The notes beneath the pieces are model-generated. The model did no database searches. It was not told where the DNA came from and was given only the letters and a program-made list of their open reading frames with translations. Source: an uncultured Eubacteriales bacterium (GTDB lineage: Bacteria; Bacillota; Clostridia; Lachnospirales; Bianqueaceae). Taken from it: 11,959 nucleotides of DNA. Every line of letters begins with the position of its first letter. Positions within the stretch are counted from its first letter, which is position 1. This document shows positions 1 to 6,360 of the stretch, piece by piece. The DNA lies in contig CACZPA010000261.1 in assembly GCA_902782895.1 (NCBI GenBank), forward strand, positions 1 to 11,959. Reading direction: 5' to 3'. The translations under genes and the position numbers were made by a program.

Positions 1-481
1 CCTCTTTATTCTTGCTGAGGCTCTCCTGCATCCCGCGGAAACGGGCCGCGACCTTCTCGCGGAAGGTCAGCTTGCGCTTGACTTCCGGCTTCTTCTCACC
101 CTTCTTGGCAGTGTTATAGCCGAGAATATAGGCACCGGAGATCTCCAGACGCATGTTGCGCTTAACCGGAAGCGTCTTGTAAACATTGGTATCGACAAGC
201 ATGGTGATGATCTGCGGTCCGACCTTGACCTTAGCCATCGGCAGCTTGCGCGCTTTCAGATAGAACGGTATCTTCTCTGAAGCCGCCTTGGGGAAATTAG
301 CCTCTGACAGCTTCATCTTTTTCTTATCAATAACATAAGCCTGCACGGTCTGACGGTTCTGATCGATCGCCTTCTGCGCCTCTCCCTGCTTCTTCTGCAG
401 ATGACGGCCAAGGAAGAACAGTCCGACCAGGATAGCAGCCACGACTAAAACGACGGTAAAAATAATTCCTAATGTATCCAC
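1..481 (-). CDS. Membrane-anchored basic protein of unknown function, 5' part only (GTG start)
   Basis: I do not recognise this protein. The frame opens with GTG at 481-479, preceded by a strong Shine-Dalgarno GGAGGG with a 5-base gap, and stays open to the left edge (160 residues visible, C-terminus missing). Residues about 5-25 form one hydrophobic membrane segment (rich in I, V, L, A, ending FFLG). A short charged, Gln/Lys-rich stretch follows (about 28-58), then a mixed segment with several beta-like stretches (about 70-120), then a strongly basic region (about 125-150). This fits a single-pass protein with the N-terminus at the membrane and a soluble, basic cytoplasmic part. It begins 35 bases after the DUF1934 gene stops and probably shares the ddl transcript. 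No catalytic motif is visible. The gene call is well supported by the ribosome site and the intact frame; the function is unknown. Confidence 0.8.
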   Translation of the reverse strand, partial: MDTLGIIFTVVLVVAAILVGLFFLGRHLQKKQGEAQKAIDQNRQTVQAYVIDKKKMKLSEANFPKAASEKIPFYLKARKLPMAKVKVGPQIITMLVDTNVYKTLPVKRNMRLEISGAYILGYNTAKKGEKKPEVKRKLTFREKVAARFRGMQESLSKNKE

Positions 482-516
482 TTTATTCCCTCCGGTTTAT
501 ATGAATTCGGTAAATC

Positions 517-975
517 TCAGCTCTCCAGCGCGAATCCTTTGCGGCTCTTGGAATCCTGCACCTGGATCTCCACTTCATGCGTACCGGTATACTGATTATT
601 GATATCCAGTGCGTAATTGACTTTGATCTTCCAGTTGTGCTCATCCAGATCCATCTTCAGCTGGCTGGTCGTCACGCCCATCTCCATCACGCCGAAAGGC
701 GTCCGGTATACGGTCAGATTCCTCCGCATCGGCTGGAAATGCATCTGTCCCGCCATCTCCCCGGAACGGGAGACCATCAGGCTGTCCTGATCGATCTTGA
801 CCAGCGCCCGTACGGGTTTATCCTCATGCGCAAACTGTTCCTTGTAGGAAATGATCTGCTGCCCGTTTTTCTTATAATACTTGCCGGACGAAACGACCTC
901 TACATCGTGGTCATATCCGTCCTGATCCACGTACTGGTGCAGTCCGCGGATCGAAATATATACGTCACGCTCCAT
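517..975 (-). CDS. DUF1934 (YwiB-family) beta-barrel protein
   Basis: This 152-residue protein matches the DUF1934/YwiB family of Bacillota: a small soluble protein of calycin-like beta-barrel fold with no established biochemical role. Visible family traits are the N-terminal strand YISIRG (6-11), a GKYYKKNGQQIISYKE stretch (31-46), alternating hydrophobic strands such as KIDQDSLMVSRSG, and the typical YRTPFG segment (about 90-95) followed by MEMGVTT. Length is close to the family's usual 140-150. The start ATG lies inside the 3' end of ddl (11-base overlap), which indicates translational coupling and one transcript. No signal peptide or membrane segment is seen. In other Bacillota this family often sits beside housekeeping genes, so the link to cell-wall synthesis is only suggestive. 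Family assignment is from recognised sequence pattern, not from a search. Confidence 0.82.
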   Translation of the reverse strand: MERDVYISIRGLHQYVDQDGYDHDVEVVSSGKYYKKNGQQIISYKEQFAHEDKPVRALVKIDQDSLMVSRSGEMAGQMHFQPMRRNLTVYRTPFGVMEMGVTTSQLKMDLDEHNWKIKVNYALDINNQYTGTHEVEIQVQDSKSRKGFALES

Positions 976-2050
976 ATAACGGTTCCCTTTCCAGCGCGCT
1001 CTCTATCAGCAGACGGATCTGTCCGGATACAGGCGTGCCCTTGTCGGCCCACAGCATAGGCCACATGCTGATCGGTGTGAATCCCGGGAAGGTATTGATC
1101 TCGTTGAAAAAGACCCGGTTATCGCTCCTGCGGATGAAGAAATCGACTCTGGCCAGCCCCCATCCGTCTACAGCCTTAAAAATCTCGACCGCGTCATGCC
1201 GGATCTCCTCCCGGATCGAATCCTCGATATCCGCCGGGATCACGGTCCTGGAATCCGCGTTCGCGTATTTCGCTTCATAATCGTAAAACTCGGCCGCTGC
1301 CAGGATCTCTCCTACATTGGATGCCTCCGGCTCGTACTCGCCGCGCACCGCGCACTCGACCTCGCGGCCGTCCACATATTCCTCCACCAGCACACGGCGG
1401 TCCTCCGCCGCTGCCTTGAGAAGAGCGGGCTCCAGCTCCTCCAGACTGTGGACCTTGGTCGTGCCGACCGACGATCCGGCACGCGAAGGCTTGACAAATA
1501 CCGGGAATTCCGGGAACTTCGCAAGGACCTTCTGCACGGCCGCTCCGGGATTCTCCCGGATCTCACGGCGGTTCAGATCCACATAATCTGCCTGGCGGAT
1601 GCCGAGGTGATCGACGATCTTCTTGGTAAAGACCTTATCCATCGAGACCGCGGACGCAAGCACTCCGCAGCCCACATACGGGATTCTGGCAAGCTCCAGA
1701 AGTCCCTGAACTGTCCCGTCCTCTCCGTTCAGTCCATGAAGGACCGGGATCACAACATCCGTAACCAGTGTCGTCTCCCCACTCGCTGAGATCGTGACCA
1801 GCGCGTTCTCCCGAAGGCCGGGCTTAACCGCGACTGCGATCCGGTACTCTCCCTGCGGGGCCTTTGCGAGATGCTTCACATCTCCTTCATACAAAAACCA
1901 TCTGCCGGCTCTATCAATATAAATCGGATATACGGTATATCCCCCGTCCGCAAGCAGCGCGTCCATAAACGTCTGCGCGGAAACGCAGGAAACATCGTGC
2001 TCCGATGACACTCCTCCAAAAAGCAAAGCAACCCTAAGGGTTTTCTCCAA
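965..2050 (-). CDS. ddl: D-alanine--D-alanine ligase (Ddl), TTG start
   Basis: ATP-grasp ligase that joins two D-alanines for peptidoglycan precursor synthesis in the cytoplasm. Numbering from the TTG start (361 aa), the sequence shows the N-terminal FGGVSSEHDVS motif (11-21, with the substrate-binding Glu17), HGLNGEDGTVQG (105-116), the ATP-binding VKPSRAGSSVG (186-196, Lys187), the omega-loop FYDYEAKY (255-262) and the metal-binding NEINTFPG (316-323). The Lys-Tyr pair at 261-262 is the form found in D-Ala-D-Ala ligases; D-Ala-D-lactate (VanA-type) ligases carry another pair there, so D-Ala-D-Lac activity is not expected. A longer reading from ATG at 2089 is unlikely: that codon lies inside the -10 box, whereas TTG at 2050 has AAGGAG nine bases ahead and the protein then begins MEKTLRVALLFGG like other Ddl enzymes. 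First gene of an apparent ddl-DUF1934-hypothetical operon. Confidence 0.95.
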   Translation of the reverse strand: MEKTLRVALLFGGVSSEHDVSCVSAQTFMDALLADGGYTVYPIYIDRAGRWFLYEGDVKHLAKAPQGEYRIAVAVKPGLRENALVTISASGETTLVTDVVIPVLHGLNGEDGTVQGLLELARIPYVGCGVLASAVSMDKVFTKKIVDHLGIRQADYVDLNRREIRENPGAAVQKVLAKFPEFPVFVKPSRAGSSVGTTKVHSLEELEPALLKAAAEDRRVLVEEYVDGREVECAVRGEYEPEASNVGEILAAAEFYDYEAKYANADSRTVIPADIEDSIREEIRHDAVEIFKAVDGWGLARVDFFIRRSDNRVFFNEINTFPGFTPISMWPMLWADKGTPVSGQIRLLIESALEREPLYGA

Positions 2051-2084
2051 AGCAAAACACTCCTTTGTACAGTAATGCCTATCC

Positions 2085-2113
2085 ATCATACATTAAAACC
2101 GGTCAAAAATCAA
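2085..2113 (-). promoter_or_regulatory. Probable sigma-A promoter of ddl
   Basis: Reading the minus strand, TTGATT (2113-2108) and TATGAT (2090-2085) are separated by exactly 17 bases. Transcription would start near 2078, giving a leader of about 28 bases before the TTG start of ddl. This placement rules out the upstream ATG codons at 2089 and 2086, which fall inside the -10 box. Confidence 0.65.
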
Positions 2114-2206
2114 CCCAAAATCCGCAATCCCCTTCGTGTTTTTTTCGATGTGTTTTCCATGCGCCAGACCGCTTGCCCGCTGATAAAAATATTTTGAAAA
2201 ACCCTC

Positions 2207-2234
2207 TTGACTTTCCATTGGAAAGAATTATAAT
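2207..2234 (+). promoter_or_regulatory. Probable sigma-A promoter of the MFS transporter gene
   Basis: TTGACT (2207-2212) and a perfect TATAAT (2229-2234) are spaced by 16 bases. The start of transcription would be about 2241, so the ATG at 2284 with GGAGG at its front is the first usable start. The spacer is filled by an inverted repeat described separately, which suggests regulation. Confidence 0.72.
2211..2225 (+). promoter_or_regulatory. Perfect 15-base palindrome in the promoter spacer, candidate operator
   Basis: CTTTCCA and TGGAAAG are exact inverted repeats of 7 bases around a single central T. The palindrome covers the space between the -35 and -10 boxes of the transporter promoter, where a bound repressor would exclude RNA polymerase. 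A further half-site-like TTTTCCAT lies at 2153-2160. The binding protein is not identifiable from the window, and no regulator gene is present nearby. Confidence 0.5.
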
Positions 2235-2283
2235 GTCCGCATCAGTCCGAGATGCCACTATTATCACCGGCGGAGGCGCTGTT

Positions 2284-3651
2284 ATGAATCCTATCAAAAC
2301 CTTCGGAAGACGGATCGGAATCAGACTTCACAATTCGGAGTACGCGAGGCTCTTCAGCGAGAAGAACGATTATACACAAGGCAGGAAGTATCTGATCTAT
2401 AATACTTTGCTTGCCAATATCGCCAATATTTTTATTACCGGAACCTTCTACACGATCTTCCTGACCGTCAGCGGCATCGACATCGTCCGTGTCGGCATTA
2501 TTAATTTCATACCGTATATTGCCTGGATCCTGAGTCCGTTCTCGCCAATGATACTCGGCAAGCTGCGCAAACGCCGCGGGGTCCTTCTTTTTAACCACAT
2601 TTTCTATTATCTGTGCGTTGTATTCGCGACGACGCTGATGCCGGTTTTTGTCGCGGATCCGCTAGAACGCACGGTCTGGTTCGGCATCTTTCTGCTGCTT
2701 GGCCACTCCTCCAACGCCCTGCTCGGGTCCGGAACGATGGCCTGGCACATTCATTTTATACCGGAAGGCCGCGACCGCAACCTGTTCTTCTCCCTGCAGA
2801 CGCTGATCAGCTCCGTCGTCGGCACGATCTCCGCGCTCGGCGCTTCTGCCGCCGCGGAGGCCCTCAAAGGCTCTCCCGCGCAGGATACGATCATCATCGT
2901 TCTGCGGTACGCTGCCTTCGCGATCTTCGTCATCAGCGGCCTGATGGTCTATCTCATCCCCAAAGAATTCCCTTATCCAAAGCCGAAACAGAAGATCACG
3001 ATCAAGGAACTGCTGACCCGTCCGATCCATTCGTACAAATTCATCCGGATGGTCGTGATCGGCATGCTGTGGAATTTTATCTGCAACATGAACGCTTCGA
3101 CATGGGTCTACTATATTCTGAACACAGTCGGCATGCCCTACGCGTACACGTATATCGTCAGTATCATCTGCGCGCTCGGCAATCTTTTCCTGCTGCACTG
3201 GTGGCGCGGTCTGATTAACCGGCATACGTGGTTCCGCATGCTTTTTGTTACGATCCTCTGCACAGGCCTGCTGGAGTTTCCCGTCAGCTTCACGACCTCG
3301 CACACCATCTGGGTGTATGTGATCGTCAGTATGGTTCAGGGATTTGTCGCGGTCGGGACCAACCTTGTCTTCGCGAATATGTTCTATATCAATCTCCCGC
3401 GGGAGGAAAACACCGATATCTTCATCACGTTCTGGAATCTCGCGATGAATATCGGCGTCCTGCTCGGGTCGATGTTCGGCACGTTCCTGCTCGCGCAGAT
3501 GGAGGCCTTCGGCGAGGTTACGCTGTTCGACCTTCCGTTCTACGGATCCCAGTTCCTCGTCTGGCTGAAGTGCATTCTGCTTGTCGCGCTCGCTTTCTTT
3601 GTACTCAAGATCACGCCTAAAATCCGCCCGGACAATCCGCAGGACGCGTAA
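2284..3651 (+). CDS. Major facilitator superfamily (MFS) transporter, substrate unknown
   Basis: This 455-residue integral membrane protein is a probable secondary transporter. About twelve hydrophobic segments can be seen, for example around 38-62, 66-90, 100-122, 130-150, 168-190, 205-226, 254-280, 287-306, 317-333, 341-365, 380-405 and 424-442. The loop GKLRKRRG (92-99) after the second segment resembles the basic loop 2-3 of MFS proteins, and a charged central loop (227-250, IPKEFPYPKPKQK) divides two halves of six. The N-terminus (1-36) is soluble and rich in charged residues. I chose ATG 2284 because GGAGG stands seven bases ahead and upstream ATGs fall in or before the promoter. It is the only plus-strand gene, monocistronic, divergent from ddl and convergent with trpB2, and ends at a strong terminator. 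Nothing visible fixes the substrate. MFS membership is fairly sure; the subfamily is not. Confidence 0.85.
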   Translation: MNPIKTFGRRIGIRLHNSEYARLFSEKNDYTQGRKYLIYNTLLANIANIFITGTFYTIFLTVSGIDIVRVGIINFIPYIAWILSPFSPMILGKLRKRRGVLLFNHIFYYLCVVFATTLMPVFVADPLERTVWFGIFLLLGHSSNALLGSGTMAWHIHFIPEGRDRNLFFSLQTLISSVVGTISALGASAAAEALKGSPAQDTIIIVLRYAAFAIFVISGLMVYLIPKEFPYPKPKQKITIKELLTRPIHSYKFIRMVVIGMLWNFICNMNASTWVYYILNTVGMPYAYTYIVSIICALGNLFLLHWWRGLINRHTWFRMLFVTILCTGLLEFPVSFTTSHTIWVYVIVSMVQGFVAVGTNLVFANMFYINLPREENTDIFITFWNLAMNIGVLLGSMFGTFLLAQMEAFGEVTLFDLPFYGSQFLVWLKCILLVALAFFVLKITPKIRPDNPQDA

Positions 3652-3709
3652 GTTCATCTGCCGCTTGGTTCAAGCAGCCTGCCGCAGCTGAATACCGTCA
3701 AAACCGCCA

Positions 3710-3770
3710 AACGCCGCACCGGTTCCACGGGAGCATCTGATTGCTGCCCGCGGCCGGCACGGCGTTTTTA
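3710..3770 (+). terminator. Long-stem intrinsic terminator after the MFS gene, possibly bidirectional
   Basis: AACGCCG (3710-3716) pairs with CGGCGTT (3760-3766). After two mismatches CCGG (3719-3722) pairs with CCGG (3754-3757), and the interior continues with CGGG/CCCG and AGCA/TGCT around the loop at 3736-3741. Almost the whole 57-base element folds on itself and is followed by TTTTTATGTTTT. It lies between the convergent ends of the transporter and trpB2. The left flank contains AAAACCGCCAAA, so some termination of leftward transcription is possible, but the T run is much better on the plus strand. Confidence 0.78.
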
Positions 3771-3827
3771 TGTTTTATATTTTGATGTTATAGGAAGTGA
3801 CTCGATGATCCGACGATCACGCCTTGC

Positions 3828-5201
3828 TCAGCCGATCTTCGGCAGATGAGAACGGAACTCCGCCAGTGTCTCGTCGGTCGGGATATAATCCGTCATCGTT
3901 CCGTTATTGTAGGCCTCATAAGCGGTCAGATCGAAGTATCCGGTACCGGTCAGTCCGAACAGGATGTTCTTCTCTTCGCCGGTCTCTTTGCACTTCAGCG
4001 CCTCGTCGATTGCGACCTTGATCGCGTGAGAGCTCTCCGGAGCGGGCAGGATTCCTTCCACACGGGCAAACGTTTCCGCGGCGTCGAAAACTTCCGTCTG
4101 CTTTACGGAAACAGCCTTCAGCATGCCGTCATCGTACAGCTGGGACAGAATCGGGCTCATACCGTGATAGCGCAGACCGCCGGCGTGGTTCGGAGACGGG
4201 ATGAAATCGCTGCCGAGCGTGTACATCTTGGCCAGCGGGCAGACCTTACCGGTATCGGCGAAATCATATGCGTAGACGCCTCTGGTGAAGCTCGGGCAGG
4301 ATGCGGGCTCAACGGCGATGAATTCGTAATCGGCCTCTCCGCGCAGCTTCTCGCCCATGAACGGGGCGATCAGGCCTCCGAGATTGGAGCCTCCGCCGGC
4401 GCATCCGATGATGACGTCCGGCTTCACACCGTATTTGTCAAGAGCTGTCTTGGCCTCCAGGCCGATGATGGACTGGTGCAACAGGACCTGGTTCAGTACG
4501 CTGCCCAGCACATAGCGGTAACCCGGCTGGGTAACAGCCGCCTCAACCGCCTCGGAAATCGCGCATCCAAGGGATCCTGTCGTTCCCGGATGCTCCGCCA
4601 GGATCTTGCGGCCGATCTGTGTCGTATCGGACGGACTCGGCGTCACATTGGCGCCGTAAGTCCGCATGACCTCGCGGCGGAAAGGCTTCTGCTCATAGGA
4701 AACCTTTACCATGTAGACCTTGCAGTCCAGGTTGAAATAGGAACATGCCATGGAAAGCGCCGTGCCCCACTGTCCGGCACCGGTCTCGGTTGTTACGCCC
4801 TTAAGGCCTTCTTTCTTCGCGTAATAGGCCTGCGCGATCGCGGAATTCAGCTTATGACTGCCGCTGGTATTGTTGCCTTCGAATTTGTAATAAATATGTG
4901 CGGGCGTCTGCAGCTTTTCCTCCAGACAGTAAGCGCGGACGAGCGGCGCGGGACGGTACATTTTGTAGAAATTGTAGATTTCTTCCGGGATCTCGATCTC
5001 CCGATCGTCATTGTTCAGTTCCTGATCGACCAGCTCCTTACAGAATACCGGTGTTAACTCCTCTGCCGTTGCCGGCTTGCCCGTACCGGGATTCAGAAGC
5101 GGCGCGGGTTTGGTCTTCATGTCCGCGCGGACGTTGTACCATGTTTTCGGGATCTCGTTCTCTGATAAGTAGATTTTGTACGGGATTTCTCTGTTAGCCA
5201 T
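3828..5201 (-). CDS. trpB: Tryptophan synthase beta chain, TrpB2 type (stand-alone)
   Basis: PLP-dependent fold-type II enzyme that condenses indole with L-serine to give tryptophan. The 457-residue length and extended N-terminus (about the first 80 residues, PEEIYNFYKMYRPAPLVRA) mark the TrpB2 subfamily rather than the about 400-residue TrpB1. Key sites are visible: NTSGSHKLNSA with the PLP Schiff-base Lys117, TETGAGQWG (138-146) with the catalytic Glu139, the phosphate-binding GGGSNLGG (269-276), and EGILPAPESSHA (382-393). The start ATG has AAAGGAG eight bases ahead. No trpA or other trp gene is near, so it may salvage indole or work with an unlinked alpha subunit; TrpB2 proteins often lack a tight TrpA partner. 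Expression is controlled by the Trp T-box leader just upstream. The gene faces the MFS transporter tail-to-tail. Confidence 0.95.
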   Translation of the reverse strand: MANREIPYKIYLSENEIPKTWYNVRADMKTKPAPLLNPGTGKPATAEELTPVFCKELVDQELNNDDREIEIPEEIYNFYKMYRPAPLVRAYCLEEKLQTPAHIYYKFEGNNTSGSHKLNSAIAQAYYAKKEGLKGVTTETGAGQWGTALSMACSYFNLDCKVYMVKVSYEQKPFRREVMRTYGANVTPSPSDTTQIGRKILAEHPGTTGSLGCAISEAVEAAVTQPGYRYVLGSVLNQVLLHQSIIGLEAKTALDKYGVKPDVIIGCAGGGSNLGGLIAPFMGEKLRGEADYEFIAVEPASCPSFTRGVYAYDFADTGKVCPLAKMYTLGSDFIPSPNHAGGLRYHGMSPILSQLYDDGMLKAVSVKQTEVFDAAETFARVEGILPAPESSHAIKVAIDEALKCKETGEEKNILFGLTGTGYFDLTAYEAYNNGTMTDYIPTDETLAEFRSHLPKIG

Positions 5202-5275
5202 CTTCTGGGCTCCTTTCTGACCGCCGCTGCCTTTCGCAGCCGCCGCGGATGAGTGCCGGGACAGGAATTAAGAAT

Positions 5276-5308
5276 AAAAAACTGCCCCAGCATAGACTGC
5301 TGGGACAG
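5276..5308 (-). terminator. T-box regulatory terminator hairpin
   Basis: On the minus strand CTGTCCCAGCA (5308-5298) pairs with TGCTGGGGCAG (5292-5282) over 11 pairs including one G-U, with the loop GTCTA, followed directly by TTTTTT (5281-5276). It lies just after the conserved T-box sequence, as expected for the alternative to the antiterminator. Confidence 0.9.
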
Positions 5309-5540
5309 GATATTGACATTCCTGCGGTGCCACCCGGCTTGACGCATACGCGTCCACTTATGCATACTACCATATGCAGGCTTTTGATTACGGAGAGCCG
5401 CCTCCGTCTCTCATACTCGCCTTGCGGCTTTCTGTTTGCCCTCAAAAGACCATTCGGCTTAACATTCCGTACCGCGCTCTCACCGCCGGCGGTTCTCTGT
5501 ACACAGAAGAGGTAAAGCTTACTATTCTTTCTCTTTGGTT
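5276..5540 (-). ncRNA. T-box leader, tryptophan-specific, controlling trpB2
   Basis: The leader senses uncharged tRNA and lets transcription continue into trpB2 when tryptophanyl-tRNA is scarce. Seen on the minus strand: the AGTA of the specifier loop near the 5' end (about 5521-5524), a Stem I distal part with GGTGAGAGCGCGG (about 5470-5485), GAA (5455-5453) followed directly by the specifier codon TGG (5452-5450, Trp), and the hallmark T-box GGGTGGCACCGCAGG (about 5335-5321). The bulge TGGC (5332-5329) would pair with an acceptor end whose discriminator base is G, as in bacterial tRNA-Trp, so both contact points agree on tryptophan. A terminator hairpin with a T run follows. Stems II and III were not resolved in detail. 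After the terminator about 75 bases remain before the start codon. Specificity is inferred from the codon and bulge. Confidence 0.93.
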
Positions 5541-5547
5541 TGAAGGT

Positions 5548-5576
5548 AATTTATCACAGGATGGATAATCTGTCAA
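5548..5576 (-). promoter_or_regulatory. Promoter of the T-box/trpB2 transcript, with A/T-rich upstream element
   Basis: A perfect TTGACA (5576-5571) and TAAATT (5553-5548) are separated by 17 bases on the minus strand. A/T tracts fill the bases directly upstream (about 5577-5604), resembling an UP element. The start of transcription would be near 5540, giving a leader of about 340 bases before trpB2. Confidence 0.75.
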
Positions 5577-5603
5577 TAGTTTTTTATAAAAAATCTTTTA
5601 AAC

Positions 5604-6248
5604 TTATAGCCGTGAGTAGCCGAAGCTGTTGACCAGCGCGTCCAGACGCTGATTTCTCTTGCAGAACGGGCATTCACTTGGCTCATATGCCTGATATCCG
5701 CCCGGAATATCGTCCGCGGAGAAAAGTCTGTCGATCTTGTATCCGTCGATTTCTTCCAAATTGGAGAAGATCGCGGAGATCGCCGTAACCTTGCCGCCAT
5801 AGTAGGTTACGCACTCGATGCAGCGGCGGATCGTCTTACCGGTTGTCGCGGAAGCCAGCAGGATCAGGATATTTTTGCCATAGACTGCGGACTGCACGTT
5901 GTCGCGGAAAATCATCTGCCGGTTAAAGTCGATCTCCGGAGAGATAATGCTCAGGGAGCTGTTCGCGTTAACGGAACGGTATCCGTTCTGGGTCAGCGCG
6001 TCTGCCAGATACGCGCCCATAACCTCCATACCGTCCATGCAGACGATCGTATCGATCTGCGTCGTCATCGAATACTTGGTCGCCATTCTGGCCGCGCATT
6101 CCTTCGCCTCATCCTGATTGACTTTCAGCTTGCTGATATCAATATAGCAGTTGATATGCGAGTGTGTCGTCGCGAAATGTCCGGGAATTACCCGCAGCGC
6201 GATCTTTTTCGAGAACGAAGACGGAACGGTGATAGTTCTGTTTTCCAT
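5604..6248 (-). CDS. PyrE-like phosphoribosyltransferase-fold protein with atypical PRPP loop
   Basis: A 214-residue soluble protein resembling a group of orotate-phosphoribosyltransferase-like proteins common in Clostridia. The N-terminal part contains IPGHFATTHSHINCYIDIS (21-39), the middle TIVCMDGMEVMGAYLADAL (67-85), and the place of the PRPP-binding loop is ILILLASATTGKTI (127-140). In active type I phosphoribosyltransferases this loop normally carries two acidic residues before TTG; here they are replaced by Ala and Ser, though the TTGKT turn is kept. The C-terminus has CPFCK (193-197) and DALVNSFGYSRL. True orotate transferase activity is therefore uncertain; a nucleotide- or PRPP-sensing role is an alternative. 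The start at 6248 is chosen because GGAGGAGG stands just ahead; the ATG at 6266 overlaps that ribosome site. It has its own promoter and lies upstream of the T-box leader with no clear terminator between. Confidence 0.8.
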   Translation of the reverse strand: MENRTITVPSSFSKKIALRVIPGHFATTHSHINCYIDISKLKVNQDEAKECAARMATKYSMTTQIDTIVCMDGMEVMGAYLADALTQNGYRSVNANSSLSIISPEIDFNRQMIFRDNVQSAVYGKNILILLASATTGKTIRRCIECVTYYGGKVTAISAIFSNLEEIDGYKIDRLFSADDIPGGYQAYEPSECPFCKRNQRLDALVNSFGYSRL

Positions 6249-6302
6249 AGAAAAAACCTCCTCCATTATTTAATTTAAAACGTGTCAAGAACCGCTGTGT
6301 TT

Positions 6303-6331
6303 ATTATACAATGAAATCAGCGATTATGCAA
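6303..6331 (-). promoter_or_regulatory. Probable sigma-A promoter of the PyrE-like gene
   Basis: On the minus strand TTGCAT (6331-6326) and a perfect TATAAT (6308-6303) are spaced by 17 bases, with transcription expected near 6296. This separates the gene from the HAD/GH4/araB cluster upstream. A second TTGACA closer to the gene (about 6283-6288) lacks a matching -10 box. Confidence 0.72.
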
Positions 6332-6360
6332 GGGGTTATTTCTCTTGTCTTCTCACGATG

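Noticed and set aside
965..2050. Possible vancomycin-resistance ligase
   Set aside because: The omega loop has the EAKY form of D-Ala-D-Ala ligases, and no vanH/vanX-type neighbours are present.
2662..3657. Minus-strand frame of about 330 codons opposite the MFS gene
   Set aside because: The product is rich in charged residues with no domain, and the plus strand has clear membrane segments, promoter, ribosome site and terminator.
3846..5057. Long plus-strand frame opposite trpB2
   Set aside because: The other strand encodes an unmistakable TrpB2 with all catalytic motifs; the antisense product shows no domain.
5224..5253. GC-rich inverted repeat close to the trpB2 ribosome site
   Set aside because: Only about five pairs (GCAGC/GCTGC) form without mismatches, so I do not call it a second terminator or an independent riboregulator.
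6283..6288. TTGACA near the PyrE-like gene as a second promoter
   Set aside because: No -10-like hexamer is present at 16-18 bases; the TTGCAT/TATAAT pair just upstream explains transcription better.
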